Shown: positions 24,939 through 34,292 of the stretch, piece after piece
Position numbering within the stretch: position 1 is the first letter of the stretch
Layout: every line of letters begins with the position of its first letter
From: an archaeon
Lineage (GTDB): Archaea > Asgardarchaeota > Hermodarchaeia > Hermodarchaeales > Hermodarchaeaceae
Assembly (NCBI GenBank): GCA_016550425.1
Contig: JABXGS010000033.1
Coordinates: 1 to 52,255, forward strand
Reading direction: 5' to 3'
DNA length: 52,255 nucleotides
Made by a program: the position numbers and the translations under genes
Notes under the pieces: generated by a model
Told to the model about the DNA's origin: nothing
The model's input: only the letters and a program-made list of their open reading frames with translations
Database searches by the model: none

Positions 24939-26384
24939 CTAAGCTACTTGAGGTATCTGATTTTCTGAGTTTTGTTGCCCGAGTTTAAGTCTTTTTAGAA
25001 GTAACACGAACTCCTCTTTACTACTAACAAAAGAAATCCTATCTATCTTGGTTATGTTAAGAAGTGTTGACTGTGCACTTTCAGCATTCTTCGCTGAATG
25101 AAACAACAGAACGATATGAACTGAGTTGTCCTTTTCTAATAACGTCTTTAGTTGTTTCAGCAGCCATTGGATATGTTCTTCTCTTGAAGGGGGAATAACA
25201 AAGATTACCAGGTTGTTTGCTTGTGCGTCCACCCTCATCGGTAGCTTATCAATAAAAAGGAGGCTATCTTTTGAAAAACTAATCCTTAGGTCTGCAAGTT
25301 GTTCGAAGATTCTTTCTCTCCATGTTCGAGAATCGATTAGGTTTACTTTCGATGTTTGTGAATCTAATGGCTTGGGTATTGATGCTGTTCGCAAAGGCCA
25401 TCTTGTTGAAAGCATTTTAATGATAAATTGTGCCGTTTCACCAAAAGTGGATTTAGTAGCAGGTTCTTTAACATGATTTCTTGATAGTAAATCTCCGAAG
25501 TATCTCAATGATTTCGGAGCGGGAATACTATTTAGAGAATACAAAGTGGACAGCTGTTTTTTTACTGAATCATATTTACTGATATTATTGAAAATAAGAG
25601 TCAACGAATGTGTAATTTCTGTTCCCTGTTGAACCTTCTTCATTGGGAGGATTATGTGGGCATATTGAGAGGGTTCTAGTTCTGATAGCACACTGGCTAA
25701 TGCAGTGTCATTCTTTGCACAAACAGTGGCAAAAACTCTCCTAGTTTTCGTTTCGTTGGTGTGAATGTGAATTTCATTTCTACTACCAATGGAAAGTTTC
25801 TCGAAACGCCCTGGTATTCCTAAAGAGAAATGATTCATCAGCTCATCGCCATTCAGAATACGTACTTGTTGGGATCCGAGCGCATTCTCAAGGCCTTTAC
25901 TTATTGTATCTAGTAACTCTCTTGCCTGTATCAAGAATGACGATTTTTCTAGTCTAATATAGAATGTAATGAAACAGCTTTCCCTCATTTTCCATTCTAG
26001 TGCGATTATTGAGGAGATTGGTAAAATCTTGAAGATTATTGTTAATGCTTTTTGAAGCACCGCATTTTGGAAATTCACAACAGCAATGTTATATGAGAAA
26101 AAGATTGCACACCGCTTCATAGGAGACTGCAACACGAGGAATCCTGGTTCAAAAATCGTTGGTGATGAAATACTAAACAATTCTTCTTTGCGCTCACGAA
26201 TGAATGATCGAATTGTGAAGAGAAAGAAGATGAGGATAATCAGGGGAAGAATGACACTACTAGTAATCAGTAAAGGATTCAAAATAAGAAAAATTAGCAA
26301 CGAAAATAAAACAATTGAAAAACTACCACATAGAGTTGAAATCGTCTGCTCATACCTTACAAAAATTGGCAGATCCATCCTCAT
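24939..26384 (-). CDS. Uncharacterised membrane protein with large cytoplasmic region
   Basis: Two adjacent hydrophobic segments near the N-terminus (about 17-35 and 40-60) are followed by about 420 residues of soluble sequence. That region includes several alternating strands and helices, for example HVKEPATKSTFGETAQFIIK and LVIFVIPPSREEHIQWLLK, resembling nucleotide-binding or vWA-like folds without a clear Walker motif. I recognise no family. It is upstream of eS25 on the same strand, 38 bp away. A membrane-anchored scaffold or enzyme is possible, but no function is assigned. Confidence 0.6.
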   Translation of the reverse strand: MRMDLPIFVRYEQTISTLCGSFSIVLFSLLIFLILNPLLITSSVILPLIILIFFLFTIRSFIRERKEELFSISSPTIFEPGFLVLQSPMKRCAIFFSYNIAVVNFQNAVLQKALTIIFKILPISSIIALEWKMRESCFITFYIRLEKSSFLIQARELLDTISKGLENALGSQQVRILNGDELMNHFSLGIPGRFEKLSIGSRNEIHIHTNETKTRRVFATVCAKNDTALASVLSELEPSQYAHIILPMKKVQQGTEITHSLTLIFNNISKYDSVKKQLSTLYSLNSIPAPKSLRYFGDLLSRNHVKEPATKSTFGETAQFIIKMLSTRWPLRTASIPKPLDSQTSKVNLIDSRTWRERIFEQLADLRISFSKDSLLFIDKLPMRVDAQANNLVIFVIPPSREEHIQWLLKQLKTLLEKDNSVHIVLLFHSAKNAESAQSTLLNITKIDRISFVSSKEEFVLLLKRLKLGQQNSENQIPQVA

Positions 26385-26530
26385 CTATAAACTCCTAGCA
26401 CTTTTGGCTAAAAACACGTAAAATGGTCAAACTTCCAAACATCCTTGGGATTTTTTCAACTAAATGAGTAAAATTTAAGACGCCTAAGGACTTTGCCGGA
26501 GCGGAACGCCCAGTCGAGGTGCCTACATTC

Positions 26531-26983
26531 ATGCCAATATTTCGGACAGATCGTTACATTAAAGTCAGTATTGACGATTATGAGCTTAAAAAATCAAGTC
26601 AATCACTCCTGCAAATTTTGCAGAATATTTCTGACCTTCGAAATATCCAAATGACCATGGTTAGCATTAATCGAGAAGAGCAAGGAAAAATCAGGATTGA
26701 ACAGTGGTATGAAATAACCGGGGCGCTTAATGTCCCTGAGGGAGGCAAATCCTTCTGGGTAATTTCAAAACCAAGCTCAAAAAGCGAACCTTATCACTTC
26801 TTTATGCGAGTTGATAGAAACATCGAAGCTAAGGATTATGAATCAGCACAAAACAATACATCAGAATGGATAAATCAAGTTCTGATGAAGCCAATAAGCA
26901 GCAGATTTTCAATCAAGGCTAAGAGTGCCGATATACCCGAAGCAATTAGTGATTTAGTGAAAAAACTAGGTGAATCAAAGTGA
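26531..26983 (+). CDS. Uncharacterised protein upstream of the fumarate reductase genes
   Basis: A 150-residue soluble protein with mixed alpha/beta character (RTDRYIKVSIDDYELKKSS, IEQWYEITGALNVPEGG), not recognised. The ATG at 26531 has a GAGGTG sequence 9 nt upstream; a GTG at 26519 is an alternative. It overlaps the start of the flavoprotein gene by 4 bp, so it is translationally coupled to it and may be an assembly or accessory factor for the flavoprotein. This role is inferred only from the overlap. Confidence 0.6.
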   Translation: MPIFRTDRYIKVSIDDYELKKSSQSLLQILQNISDLRNIQMTMVSINREEQGKIRIEQWYEITGALNVPEGGKSFWVISKPSSKSEPYHFFMRVDRNIEAKDYESAQNNTSEWINQVLMKPISSRFSIKAKSADIPEAISDLVKKLGESK

Positions 26984-28683
26984 CATTTGAAGTAATCGAT
27001 ACAGATGTTTTGGTGATAGGCGCAGGTGGGGCAGGCTGTCGCGCAGCAATCGCTGCCTCAAACTCGAATCAAGAGATCACAATAATAACAAAAGATATCC
27101 TCGGAAAGGCTCACACTGTTATGGCTGAGGGCGGAATTAATGCCGCGCTCGCAAATCTTGATCCTGATGACTTATGCCAAATCCATGCTCAGGATACATG
27201 TAATGCTGGAGCTTATTTGAATAATCAAGAACTAGCAGAAATATTAGCGAATGAAGCACCTCAAAGAGTTTTTGATTTAGAAAATTTTGGTGCAATCTTC
27301 TCTCGAACGCCAGACGGGCTCATAATGCAACGACCATTTGGACACCAAACGTATCGTCGGACTTGTTATGCAGGGGATCGAACAGGCCATGAAGTTCTAT
27401 CAACACTAACAGACGAGCTTCGAAGAAGGCAAATAGAAATTATTGATGAAGTGTTCGCAACATCACTTTTTCGAAACAAGAACCGGATAGCAGGTGTTTC
27501 TGTAATCGAAATTCGAAGTGGAAAATTCAAAGTATTTCGTGCACCTGCTGTTGTTATGGCGGCAGGTGGTGCTGGGCGAATATACGATGTCACGACAAAC
27601 GCTCAAGCAGATGTAGGAAGTGGCTACGCAATGGCATACAAGGCTGGCGTGGAATTGATTGATATGGAGCAATTTCAGTTTCACCCTACAGGAGCTGCAA
27701 TTCCACCGGCCGCACGAGGGCGTTTAGTTACTGAAGGCGTACGAGGTGAGGGTGGAATTCTTCTTAATAGTCATGGCGAACGGTTCATGAAGAATTATAA
27801 TCCTCGTCTTTTGGAACTCGCCGGACGTGATGAAGTTGCTCGGTCAATTGCTACTGAGATTCGTGAAGGTCGAGGAACGGAAAATGAAGCAGTTTATCTC
27901 GATATTTCTTTTCTTCCTGCAAGAATAATTGAGGAACGACTTCCCACAATGCTTGAAGACTTTCTGGACATTGGCATCGACATACGAAATGAACCAATGG
28001 AAGTTACTCCCACAGCCCATCACGTTATGGGTGGTTTAAGAATCGATTCATCCACTGAGACAAATCTTTCAGGTCTTTTTGCAGCTGGAGAAGTTGCAGG
28101 GGGAGTTCATGGAGGTAACAGGTTAGGTGGAAATGCATTAGCTGCAGGACAGGTCTTTGGCAAACTTGCAGGGGACTCTGCCGCACGATATGCAGCAAAT
28201 AATTCAACGCCTTCTCTTGACAGGAAACTGATACAGGAGGAACATTCGCGTGTAATGGCTCCTCTTGAAAGAAATGAGGGGCTTAGTACTTCAACCGAAA
28301 CAAAACGCCTTCAACGTTGTATGTGGGATAAAGCAGGGTTATTCAGAAATGAAGAAGACCTAAATTCTGCTCTTAGTTTCATTGAACAACAACAAGAGCA
28401 AGTTAGTTCAAAGCTCGCAGTTCAAAACAAAGCCACACGCTATAACACAGAATGGATTAGCGCACTTGAATTGCAAGACATGACACTTGTCGCTGAAATG
28501 ATCATACGTTCAGCCTTGTTACGAAAGGAATCCAGAGGCGCACATTACCGGACCGACTATCCAAAACCGGATAATAAACGATGGTTCGTGAACATTGTGA
28601 TCTCTAGAAAGAAAACAAAAATGGGCCTCACTCGAACACCCGTAAATATCACGAAATGGAATCCGCCCTGGATTAAAAACTGA
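26980..28683 (+). CDS. Fumarate reductase/succinate dehydrogenase flavoprotein subunit (SdhA/TfrA type)
   Basis: The enzyme interconverts fumarate and succinate at an FAD. The 567-residue protein has an N-terminal Rossmann motif GAGGAGCRAA, a likely covalent-FAD histidine H45 in AHTVMAEGG, the HPTG substrate motif, RLVTEGVRGEGG with the catalytic arginine region, and GGNRLGGNAL near the C-terminal FAD site. It starts with GTG at 26980, overlapping the preceding gene. The next gene, 21 bp on, is the iron-sulfur/CCG fusion. No membrane-anchor subunits follow, so this looks like the soluble TfrA-like form. Confidence 0.9.
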   Translation: MTFEVIDTDVLVIGAGGAGCRAAIAASNSNQEITIITKDILGKAHTVMAEGGINAALANLDPDDLCQIHAQDTCNAGAYLNNQELAEILANEAPQRVFDLENFGAIFSRTPDGLIMQRPFGHQTYRRTCYAGDRTGHEVLSTLTDELRRRQIEIIDEVFATSLFRNKNRIAGVSVIEIRSGKFKVFRAPAVVMAAGGAGRIYDVTTNAQADVGSGYAMAYKAGVELIDMEQFQFHPTGAAIPPAARGRLVTEGVRGEGGILLNSHGERFMKNYNPRLLELAGRDEVARSIATEIREGRGTENEAVYLDISFLPARIIEERLPTMLEDFLDIGIDIRNEPMEVTPTAHHVMGGLRIDSSTETNLSGLFAAGEVAGGVHGGNRLGGNALAAGQVFGKLAGDSAARYAANNSTPSLDRKLIQEEHSRVMAPLERNEGLSTSTETKRLQRCMWDKAGLFRNEEDLNSALSFIEQQQEQVSSKLAVQNKATRYNTEWISALELQDMTLVAEMIIRSALLRKESRGAHYRTDYPKPDNKRWFVNIVISRKKTKMGLTRTPVNITKWNPPWIKN

Positions 28684-28704
28684 CGGTAACTAGAGGTAAG
28701 CGAA

Positions 28705-30273
28705 ATGGGCAAAAATCAGCTTATTAAATTCCGAATTCAACGCTATAACCCAGATATTGATGATGAACCCACTTTTACAACTTACAAAGTTCCCTATACA
28801 GATCGGCAAGGTGTTCTGGATGCTTTGCACTATATCTTCCAAAATCTCGATTCAAGCTTAGCCTATCGATGGAACTGTCGAACTGGCCAATGCGGATCTT
28901 GTTCAATAAATATCAATGGTGTGCCCGGTTTAGCTTGTCGCACAGTTGTTGATCCCACTCAAGATTATGTTCTCGAACCTCTACCAAATTTCCCTGTGAT
29001 TCGTGACTTAGTCGTTGATTTGGGGCCTGGATTTAAGCGATTAGAAAAATTGCGTCCCTATTTAGAACGAACCTCAGCCCCTGACCGTCCTGAAAAATTA
29101 ACCCGTGACGAAATCTCGGCGGCGATGGAACTACGTTCATGTATCGAATGCTTTTCCTGTTATGCTGCTTGTCCTGCAGTGGCATCTGCCAAACAGGAAT
29201 ATCCTGGTCCAATTGCTATGCGCGAACTCGCTAGTTTTGAATTCGATCCACGTGATCAAGGAGACCGAGTGCAACTCGCTGTAAGTAGCGGATTATATGA
29301 TTGTACAAGCTGTGGAATTTGCAAAGAAGTTTGCATTCCCAAGCATATTGATACCCGAAGAACAGCTGTTGAAGGTCTTCGTGCTCTGGCTGCTGAACGA
29401 GAACTGGGACCCTTAGAAGGACATAAAGGGTTCATTGAGCAAATTGAAGAAACTGGCTACGCCATTGATGTAAAGACCCCTCCACTCACAGATCAATTAC
29501 CGGAAGTAATCGAAGTATCAAACCCCGTAGATGAAGTGATGTTCTTTCCGGGTTGCTTAATTAATTTGAGAATTCAAAATGTTGGCTTGAATGTTGTTGA
29601 AGTACTAAAACGCAACAAGGTTCGTGTACACATTCCTAAGGATTTCGTATGTTGCACAAGCGTTGCATTTCGAACAGGAGCTAGATCCATTGCTTATGAT
29701 ATGGTTGTTCGTAATACAGATTATTTCCAAAAACTTGGAGTAAAAAAGGTTGTATCGCTTTGCCCTGGTTGTATGTCAACCATTAAACAGGATTGGCCTG
29801 TAGTGCTTCATGAATCAAATAAACCTCCTTATGAGTTCGAGCCTTTTGATATCAATGAATACTTGGTTCACCAAATTGGTTTGGAAAGCCTAAATACAAA
29901 GGATCTAAAGCCTCTTCCCATACGAGTTGTTTACCATGACCCCTGTCATCTTAATAGGCATCAAGGAATCACAGAGGAACCAAGACAACTGCTTAAAATG
30001 ATTCCTGAACTCGAATTCATCGATATTGAAGATAGTGATCGATGTTGTGGGGCTGGAGGTGGGGTTAGAGCAGGTCGCCGAGAGCTCTCTCAAACCATCG
30101 CTGGAATTAAATTTGATATCCTCAGCGAAGTCAAACCTGATGTAATTGCGACATCTTGTTCATTTTGTTATATACAGTTAGTAGATGAAGTGAAAAGGGC
30201 GAAATCTGATATCAAAATAATGAATGTCACTGATCTTCTCGCAGCCTCTTATCGAGGAGATAGCTTAAAGTAA
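28705..30273 (+). CDS. Fumarate reductase iron-sulfur subunit fused to an HdrB-like CCG domain (TfrB-like)
   Basis: The 522-residue protein has a 2Fe-2S ferredoxin domain (C58, C63, C66, C78) and a cluster-binding region with cysteines at 146, 149, 152, 156 and 200, 203, 206, 210. Two cysteine-rich CCG domains follow (CCTS... with CPGC, then DPCHLNR... with CCGAGGG). This is the architecture of methanogen thiol:fumarate reductase TfrB, where the CCG part oxidises coenzyme M and B thiols, and of related SdhB-HdrB fusions. In a non-methanogen the thiol or quinone partner is unknown. It ends 5 bp from the convergent fumarase gene. Confidence 0.88.
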   Translation: MGKNQLIKFRIQRYNPDIDDEPTFTTYKVPYTDRQGVLDALHYIFQNLDSSLAYRWNCRTGQCGSCSININGVPGLACRTVVDPTQDYVLEPLPNFPVIRDLVVDLGPGFKRLEKLRPYLERTSAPDRPEKLTRDEISAAMELRSCIECFSCYAACPAVASAKQEYPGPIAMRELASFEFDPRDQGDRVQLAVSSGLYDCTSCGICKEVCIPKHIDTRRTAVEGLRALAAERELGPLEGHKGFIEQIEETGYAIDVKTPPLTDQLPEVIEVSNPVDEVMFFPGCLINLRIQNVGLNVVEVLKRNKVRVHIPKDFVCCTSVAFRTGARSIAYDMVVRNTDYFQKLGVKKVVSLCPGCMSTIKQDWPVVLHESNKPPYEFEPFDINEYLVHQIGLESLNTKDLKPLPIRVVYHDPCHLNRHQGITEEPRQLLKMIPELEFIDIEDSDRCCGAGGGVRAGRRELSQTIAGIKFDILSEVKPDVIATSCSFCYIQLVDEVKRAKSDIKIMNVTDLLAASYRGDSLK

Positions 30274-30278
30274 GCTGC

Positions 30279-30878
30279 TTAGATACCAGCCAAGTTATAA
30301 GCCCTCTTTCGGTTCTTTTCAACCTTGTTGCTTACCTGCTGAAAGAGGTTTTCACCTGTTGAGTCAATGGAGACAATAAGCGGACCAAACTTTTCAACAT
30401 CCATAACCCAAAGGGCTTCTGGCATACCAAGATCAAGCCATTCAGCGCGGGTGATACGGCGAATTGCCTTTGCAGCCAAAACTGCTGCCCCACCAGTAAA
30501 CGCACCATAAACGGCACCAAAGCGTTTCATCGCAGCGGTGGTATTGGCACCCATTCCTCCTTTTCCTATTACAACTCGAACTCTATACGCTTCGATAAAG
30601 CGGTCTTCAAACATTTCCATACGTGTACTGGTGGTTGGACCTGCTGCAACTACCTCCCAACCTGAATCCGTTTGTCGAACTATGGGACCACAATGAAAAA
30701 CACATAATCCTTGAGGATCGATTGGAAGTGGCTTTTTTTCTTTGAACCATTCAAGGGCCCGTTCATGCGCTTCATCGCGAGCAGTAAAAATGGTTCCCGA
30801 AACATAAACGATATCATTAACTCGAAGTTTTCGAATTGTTTCTTCTGAGATAGGGGTTGTTAAGTTGTAAGTTGCCAT
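30279..30878 (-). CDS. fumB: Class I fumarate hydratase beta subunit
   Basis: This is the C-terminal half of the two-part 4Fe-4S fumarase, which hydrates fumarate to malate. The segment NLTTPISEETIRKLRVNDIV starts the domain, with GGPTTSTRMEMFEDRF-like residues (AGPTTSTRMEMFEDRF) and GKGGMG following as in FumA/TtdB-type beta subunits. The ATG at 30878 is preferred over an upstream start that overlaps the alpha gene. The alpha stop lies 1 bp before. The product has about 199 residues. Confidence 0.9.
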   Translation of the reverse strand: MATYNLTTPISEETIRKLRVNDIVYVSGTIFTARDEAHERALEWFKEKKPLPIDPQGLCVFHCGPIVRQTDSGWEVVAAGPTTSTRMEMFEDRFIEAYRVRVVIGKGGMGANTTAAMKRFGAVYGAFTGGAAVLAAKAIRRITRAEWLDLGMPEALWVMDVEKFGPLIVSIDSTGENLFQQVSNKVEKNRKRAYNLAGI

Positions 30879-30879
30879 T

Positions 30880-31758
30880 TTATTCGACCTTATGAGATGT
30901 AAATTCGACATTACCTTCTTTTGTGATTACTACCGATGCACGCCTTGCTGCCCAACACTGGAAGACAAGACCAACCGGAAATGATGCGGGGTGCCTCATT
31001 GCCACGTCAATATGGACATCCAGAGCTGTTGTGTCTCCACCAAGACCCATTGGACCAATACCTGTCTGGTTAACAGCATCTAGTAATTCCTTTTCCATTT
31101 TAGCAATCTTTGGGTTAGAATGGCGCTGTCCAACAGGTTTCAGTAGCTGTTCCTTGGCGATTTTCATACAGATATCTGCTCCTCCTCCTATCCCTATTCC
31201 AAGAATTGTGGGTGGGCAGGGCTTGGCTCCGGCTTCAATCACAGAATCAATTACAAACTGTTTCATTCCCCTCAATCCTTTACCTGGAGTTAACATCCCA
31301 AGCCGACACACGTTTTCTGATCCTCCTCCCTTTGGTAAGGCAGTTATTGCTAACTCTGATCCTTCGGTGATATGCCAATTAATCCACGGAATATGTAGTC
31401 CTGTATTATTCCCTGGGTTCTGATGCAAAATAGGGTCTACAGTGTTTGGGCGTAAGGGAATTTCTTGAGTTGCTCTTTCAACTGCCTGTTTAATGATCTC
31501 TGGAAGCTTCTCAAGCAAGGGGAATTTAGATCCAACAGTTAAATAAAAAATCTGAATCCCAGTATCTTGGCACATAGGAATAGAACGTTCTCTAGCTAAC
31601 CTAATGTTATCTAATATCGCTTTTAATTGGCTCTTTGCAGTTTCGTTACTTTCCTTCTTGAGTGCATGTTTAAGACCAGTAGATACATCCTTCGGTAAAT
31701 CAGTGACAGCTAATCGTAAAAGGGTTACAACTGTATCTTCTAAGAAAGAGCTTTGCAT
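30880..31758 (-). CDS. fumA: Class I fumarate hydratase alpha subunit
   Basis: The 292-residue alpha subunit carries the 4Fe-4S cluster ligands of class I fumarase, including the cysteine in IPMCQDTG. GSENVCRLGM and IGIGGGADICMKIA are further family signatures. With the beta subunit it supplies or consumes fumarate for the reductase encoded convergently. The order alpha then beta, 1 bp apart, is a compact operon. The GTPase gene lies 39 bp upstream on the same strand, so read-through is possible. Confidence 0.92.
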   Translation of the reverse strand: MQSSFLEDTVVTLLRLAVTDLPKDVSTGLKHALKKESNETAKSQLKAILDNIRLARERSIPMCQDTGIQIFYLTVGSKFPLLEKLPEIIKQAVERATQEIPLRPNTVDPILHQNPGNNTGLHIPWINWHITEGSELAITALPKGGGSENVCRLGMLTPGKGLRGMKQFVIDSVIEAGAKPCPPTILGIGIGGGADICMKIAKEQLLKPVGQRHSNPKIAKMEKELLDAVNQTGIGPMGLGGDTTALDVHIDVAMRHPASFPVGLVFQCWAARRASVVITKEGNVEFTSHKVE

Positions 31759-31797
31759 ACTATAAACTCCAATTCGTAATGCATTGGAAATGTGTTG

Positions 31798-32394
31798 CTA
31801 TGTACCTATTCTTTTGGGTTGTGCAAAGTTTGATCCTAACAAAATTTTCCGTAGGATTCCTTGTAAGATCTCAAGTGTATGTGACCCTTGGATTGCTATG
31901 GTTTCAAAAATCTGTGATGAGCCATTTAATTCCAAAGCATTGATAAATTCAAATCGGTTGATAGCGGGCCAGATATCTCGTTTATTCAAAGCGAAAACAA
32001 CTGGAAGTTCTCCTCCAAGTCGGTTACCAAAGAAGCCTTTGAGTTCTTCCCAACAACGCTGATTTTCTTTAATGAGAGTTGGGTTTGAATCGGCCACAAA
32101 AACGATGCCATCAGTTCCTGCTAAAACTGTTGACCGAGTTTCTGCATAGTAATCTTGTCCTGTCGCTGACCAGATATGAATTTGAATAATCCATTCGCCA
32201 TGTGACAGCTCGATGGGACCGTAGTCAAAAAAAAGCGTTCTTCCTGAGGTTGTTTCTATTGATTCCAGACGAGATGATATGTTTAGTCTGTGAAATAGGG
32301 CTCGAATACTCACCGTCTTTCCACTCATTGCTGGACCATAATATACAATCTTCGTTTGGATGATTCGTTGGCTCCAATCAATTAGCATTAACAA
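31798..32394 (-). CDS. MglA/Arf-like small GTPase
   Basis: The 198-residue GTPase has G1 GPAMSGKT (20-27), the switch region TTSGRTLFFDYGPIEL typical of MglA proteins, G3 WSATGQ (75-80) in place of the usual WDTAGQ, and G4 NKRD (137-140). The missing G3 aspartate may alter magnesium binding or GTP hydrolysis. MglA works with the roadblock protein MglB in bacterial polarity; many archaea encode related pairs. Here it is the last gene of an operon that also has a roadblock protein and an unknown middle protein. Confidence 0.88.
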   Translation of the reverse strand: MLMLIDWSQRIIQTKIVYYGPAMSGKTVSIRALFHRLNISSRLESIETTSGRTLFFDYGPIELSHGEWIIQIHIWSATGQDYYAETRSTVLAGTDGIVFVADSNPTLIKENQRCWEELKGFFGNRLGGELPVVFALNKRDIWPAINRFEFINALELNGSSQIFETIAIQGSHTLEILQGILRKILLGSNFAQPKRIGT

Positions 32395-32410
32395 TTCCCC
32401 TCGTAAAATT

Positions 32411-33301
32411 CTAAATTGTCCAAAATCCCTCTAGTCGATCTCCAAAAGTCTGTCCAGCACCTTCTTGGACTGAAGCCTGGAAGTCTTCACCCCATTCCGC
32501 TTTAATAAACTCCATTAGTCGGTCTATAGTTGCTGCCTTATAGTCAATCGCTTGTCGAAGCATTTTATCGGATATAACCGAGTTTACTCCTACACCTTGT
32601 AATAAGCGAAGGCGCATTAAAATAATCATGACTCTCCACGCAGCTTCAACAAACGCGTTAATATGGTCTTTATACAGGCTCTGACGTACACGGTCTTCCT
32701 CGTGGTTCAAGTCAACAAGACTTTTTTCAAGCCGTTCACTAACTTTTCCCTGTGCAGCCCGCTTTAGAATTCGGGTTATTCTTTCAATTCTTGTTCTCGT
32801 TTCAGATGTTACCTTTTCTAATAACTTCAATTCAAAGTTAGTATCAGAGAATTCCTTTGAGTTTCCATTCGATTCAACTTTAAGCCTCCCTTCATTAAAG
32901 TGCAAGGTTAGTGGAGATATTGAGGACTGATTAAGAACCTCCTGAATTGGAGATACGTTATTCTGATCTGTTGCTATTACCCAACCTCGAAAATCGGATA
33001 TTTGGCTGGGAACTAGTTGTGCAGCAGATGAAGGCGCACGATAAATTATCCTTTCTCCATTATAATCGCCTTTCTCGTGGTTAACCATCTGTTCATGTTC
33101 CGAGGATGATACGAAATCTGATCCAAAAACCATTTCACGGCGGTGTGGTACCAGTTTTACCAAAGATTCTGCAATCGGATCTACAGCTTCGGGCGATTCG
33201 CTGTATATTATTATCGGATACCTATCCAAAACTGAACGTAACACAATCGCTAACTGCTTTCTTCCTAGTGTATACAAACCATTATCGAGAAATGTACTCA
33301 T
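32411..33301 (-). CDS. Uncharacterised protein between roadblock and GTPase genes
   Basis: A soluble 296-residue protein I do not recognise. The N-terminal half looks alpha/beta (RYPIIIYSESPEAVDPIAESL, FRGWVIATDQ), loosely like a receiver or P-loop fold without a Walker motif. The C-terminal half (about 150-290) is helical and charged (LLEKVTSETRTRIERITRIL, KVSERLEKSLVDLN), likely a coiled coil. It overlaps the upstream roadblock gene by 4 bp and ends 17 bp before the GTPase. It is therefore probably part of one complex or pathway, perhaps as effector or scaffold. Confidence 0.65.
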   Translation of the reverse strand: MSTFLDNGLYTLGRKQLAIVLRSVLDRYPIIIYSESPEAVDPIAESLVKLVPHRREMVFGSDFVSSSEHEQMVNHEKGDYNGERIIYRAPSSAAQLVPSQISDFRGWVIATDQNNVSPIQEVLNQSSISPLTLHFNEGRLKVESNGNSKEFSDTNFELKLLEKVTSETRTRIERITRILKRAAQGKVSERLEKSLVDLNHEEDRVRQSLYKDHINAFVEAAWRVMIILMRLRLLQGVGVNSVISDKMLRQAIDYKAATIDRLMEFIKAEWGEDFQASVQEGAGQTFGDRLEGFWTI

Positions 33302-34224
33302 CGAGCAATTGCCTCCAGGATTCCATCCACATCTAAGGCTGGTTTTTTCGTGGTCGTTGCTTTTTGTAAGACTGATTCGATTTCAGCAATGAAATTGGGA
33401 ATTATTAAACGTAATAAGCCAAGACGCGTTGAACCTTTCTGAACTAGTGTGCTGAAATGGCCTCCTGCCAATCGATAAATGAAATGTTGCTTTGAAGTGC
33501 AATCACACAAAACCTGGAGGATGCCTGTTCTCTTGACTAATTGAGCAACCTTCCTCGAGGTATCAAAGAGCGTATAGGTTAATGTAGAATTCCAAATGCG
33601 CATACCTTCATTAAAGCGCTGTGTTGGAATTAGGTAACCTCCTTCCAAACATACCTCTCCCGTTTGAGCAGAGGGTAGAGCTTGAAGAAAATCACTCACT
33701 ATTGCGGTGATCTGTTGAGCGGCATTTTCAGTGATGGTCAAGTTTAAGGTACCTGTGGACCAATTTCGCTGAGGCCCTTCCCTAACGCTGAAAGCATTAC
33801 GTATCTGTGTTCGTTCTGAAGTCTCGAATGATCGGAGTGGCGGGATATATTGCTCATTCCATAGTGCTTCGTCCAGATGAGATATCGCCCTATCTAGTTG
33901 TAAAAACAAAGCTCCTAAGTTACTTTGACTTTGAGTTGTAACTGTAATGAAGTAGTTTGTGGATCGTGGAAGTGTCGCTAATAAGAACTTACTCCGCTCT
34001 CCTTCAATTAGAACATAAGACAAATCATCATGAAGACGTTTTGCTACTGACAAAATTGCTGCAGCAGAGGAAGATAAACCAAAGATTTCGTTCTCGGATA
34101 ACCATACACCAACACTTGTAATTGGATACCCATCTCTTTGAACTAATATAGAGTTTTCAACGCCAGGAACTGCTTTGATATTCTGTAAATGTAAATTAAA
34201 TTGGTCTATCATTTTGCCTGGCAT
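33298..34224 (-). CDS. Roadblock/LC7-domain protein, candidate partner of the adjacent GTPase
   Basis: The N-terminal 110 residues form a roadblock/LC7 domain (VPGVENSILVQRDGYPITSVGV, then YVLIEGERSKFLLATLP), the fold of MglB, dynein light chain and Ragulator. The C-terminal half (about 150-310) has a second alpha/beta region with HFIYRLAGGHFSTLVQKGS, which could be a degenerate second roadblock unit. MglB-type proteins are GAPs for MglA GTPases, so the gene two places downstream is its obvious partner. The start is set at the ATG 34224; ATG 34212 is equally possible. Confidence 0.8.
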   Translation of the reverse strand: MPGKMIDQFNLHLQNIKAVPGVENSILVQRDGYPITSVGVWLSENEIFGLSSSAAAILSVAKRLHDDLSYVLIEGERSKFLLATLPRSTNYFITVTTQSQSNLGALFLQLDRAISHLDEALWNEQYIPPLRSFETSERTQIRNAFSVREGPQRNWSTGTLNLTITENAAQQITAIVSDFLQALPSAQTGEVCLEGGYLIPTQRFNEGMRIWNSTLTYTLFDTSRKVAQLVKRTGILQVLCDCTSKQHFIYRLAGGHFSTLVQKGSTRLGLLRLIIPNFIAEIESVLQKATTTKKPALDVDGILEAIAR

Positions 34225-34292
34225 TCTCTTTGAGCTCCACAAGTTGGAGCAGTTTTCTGTATAAAAACCAACAAAACTTCAGGAATTGAAAG

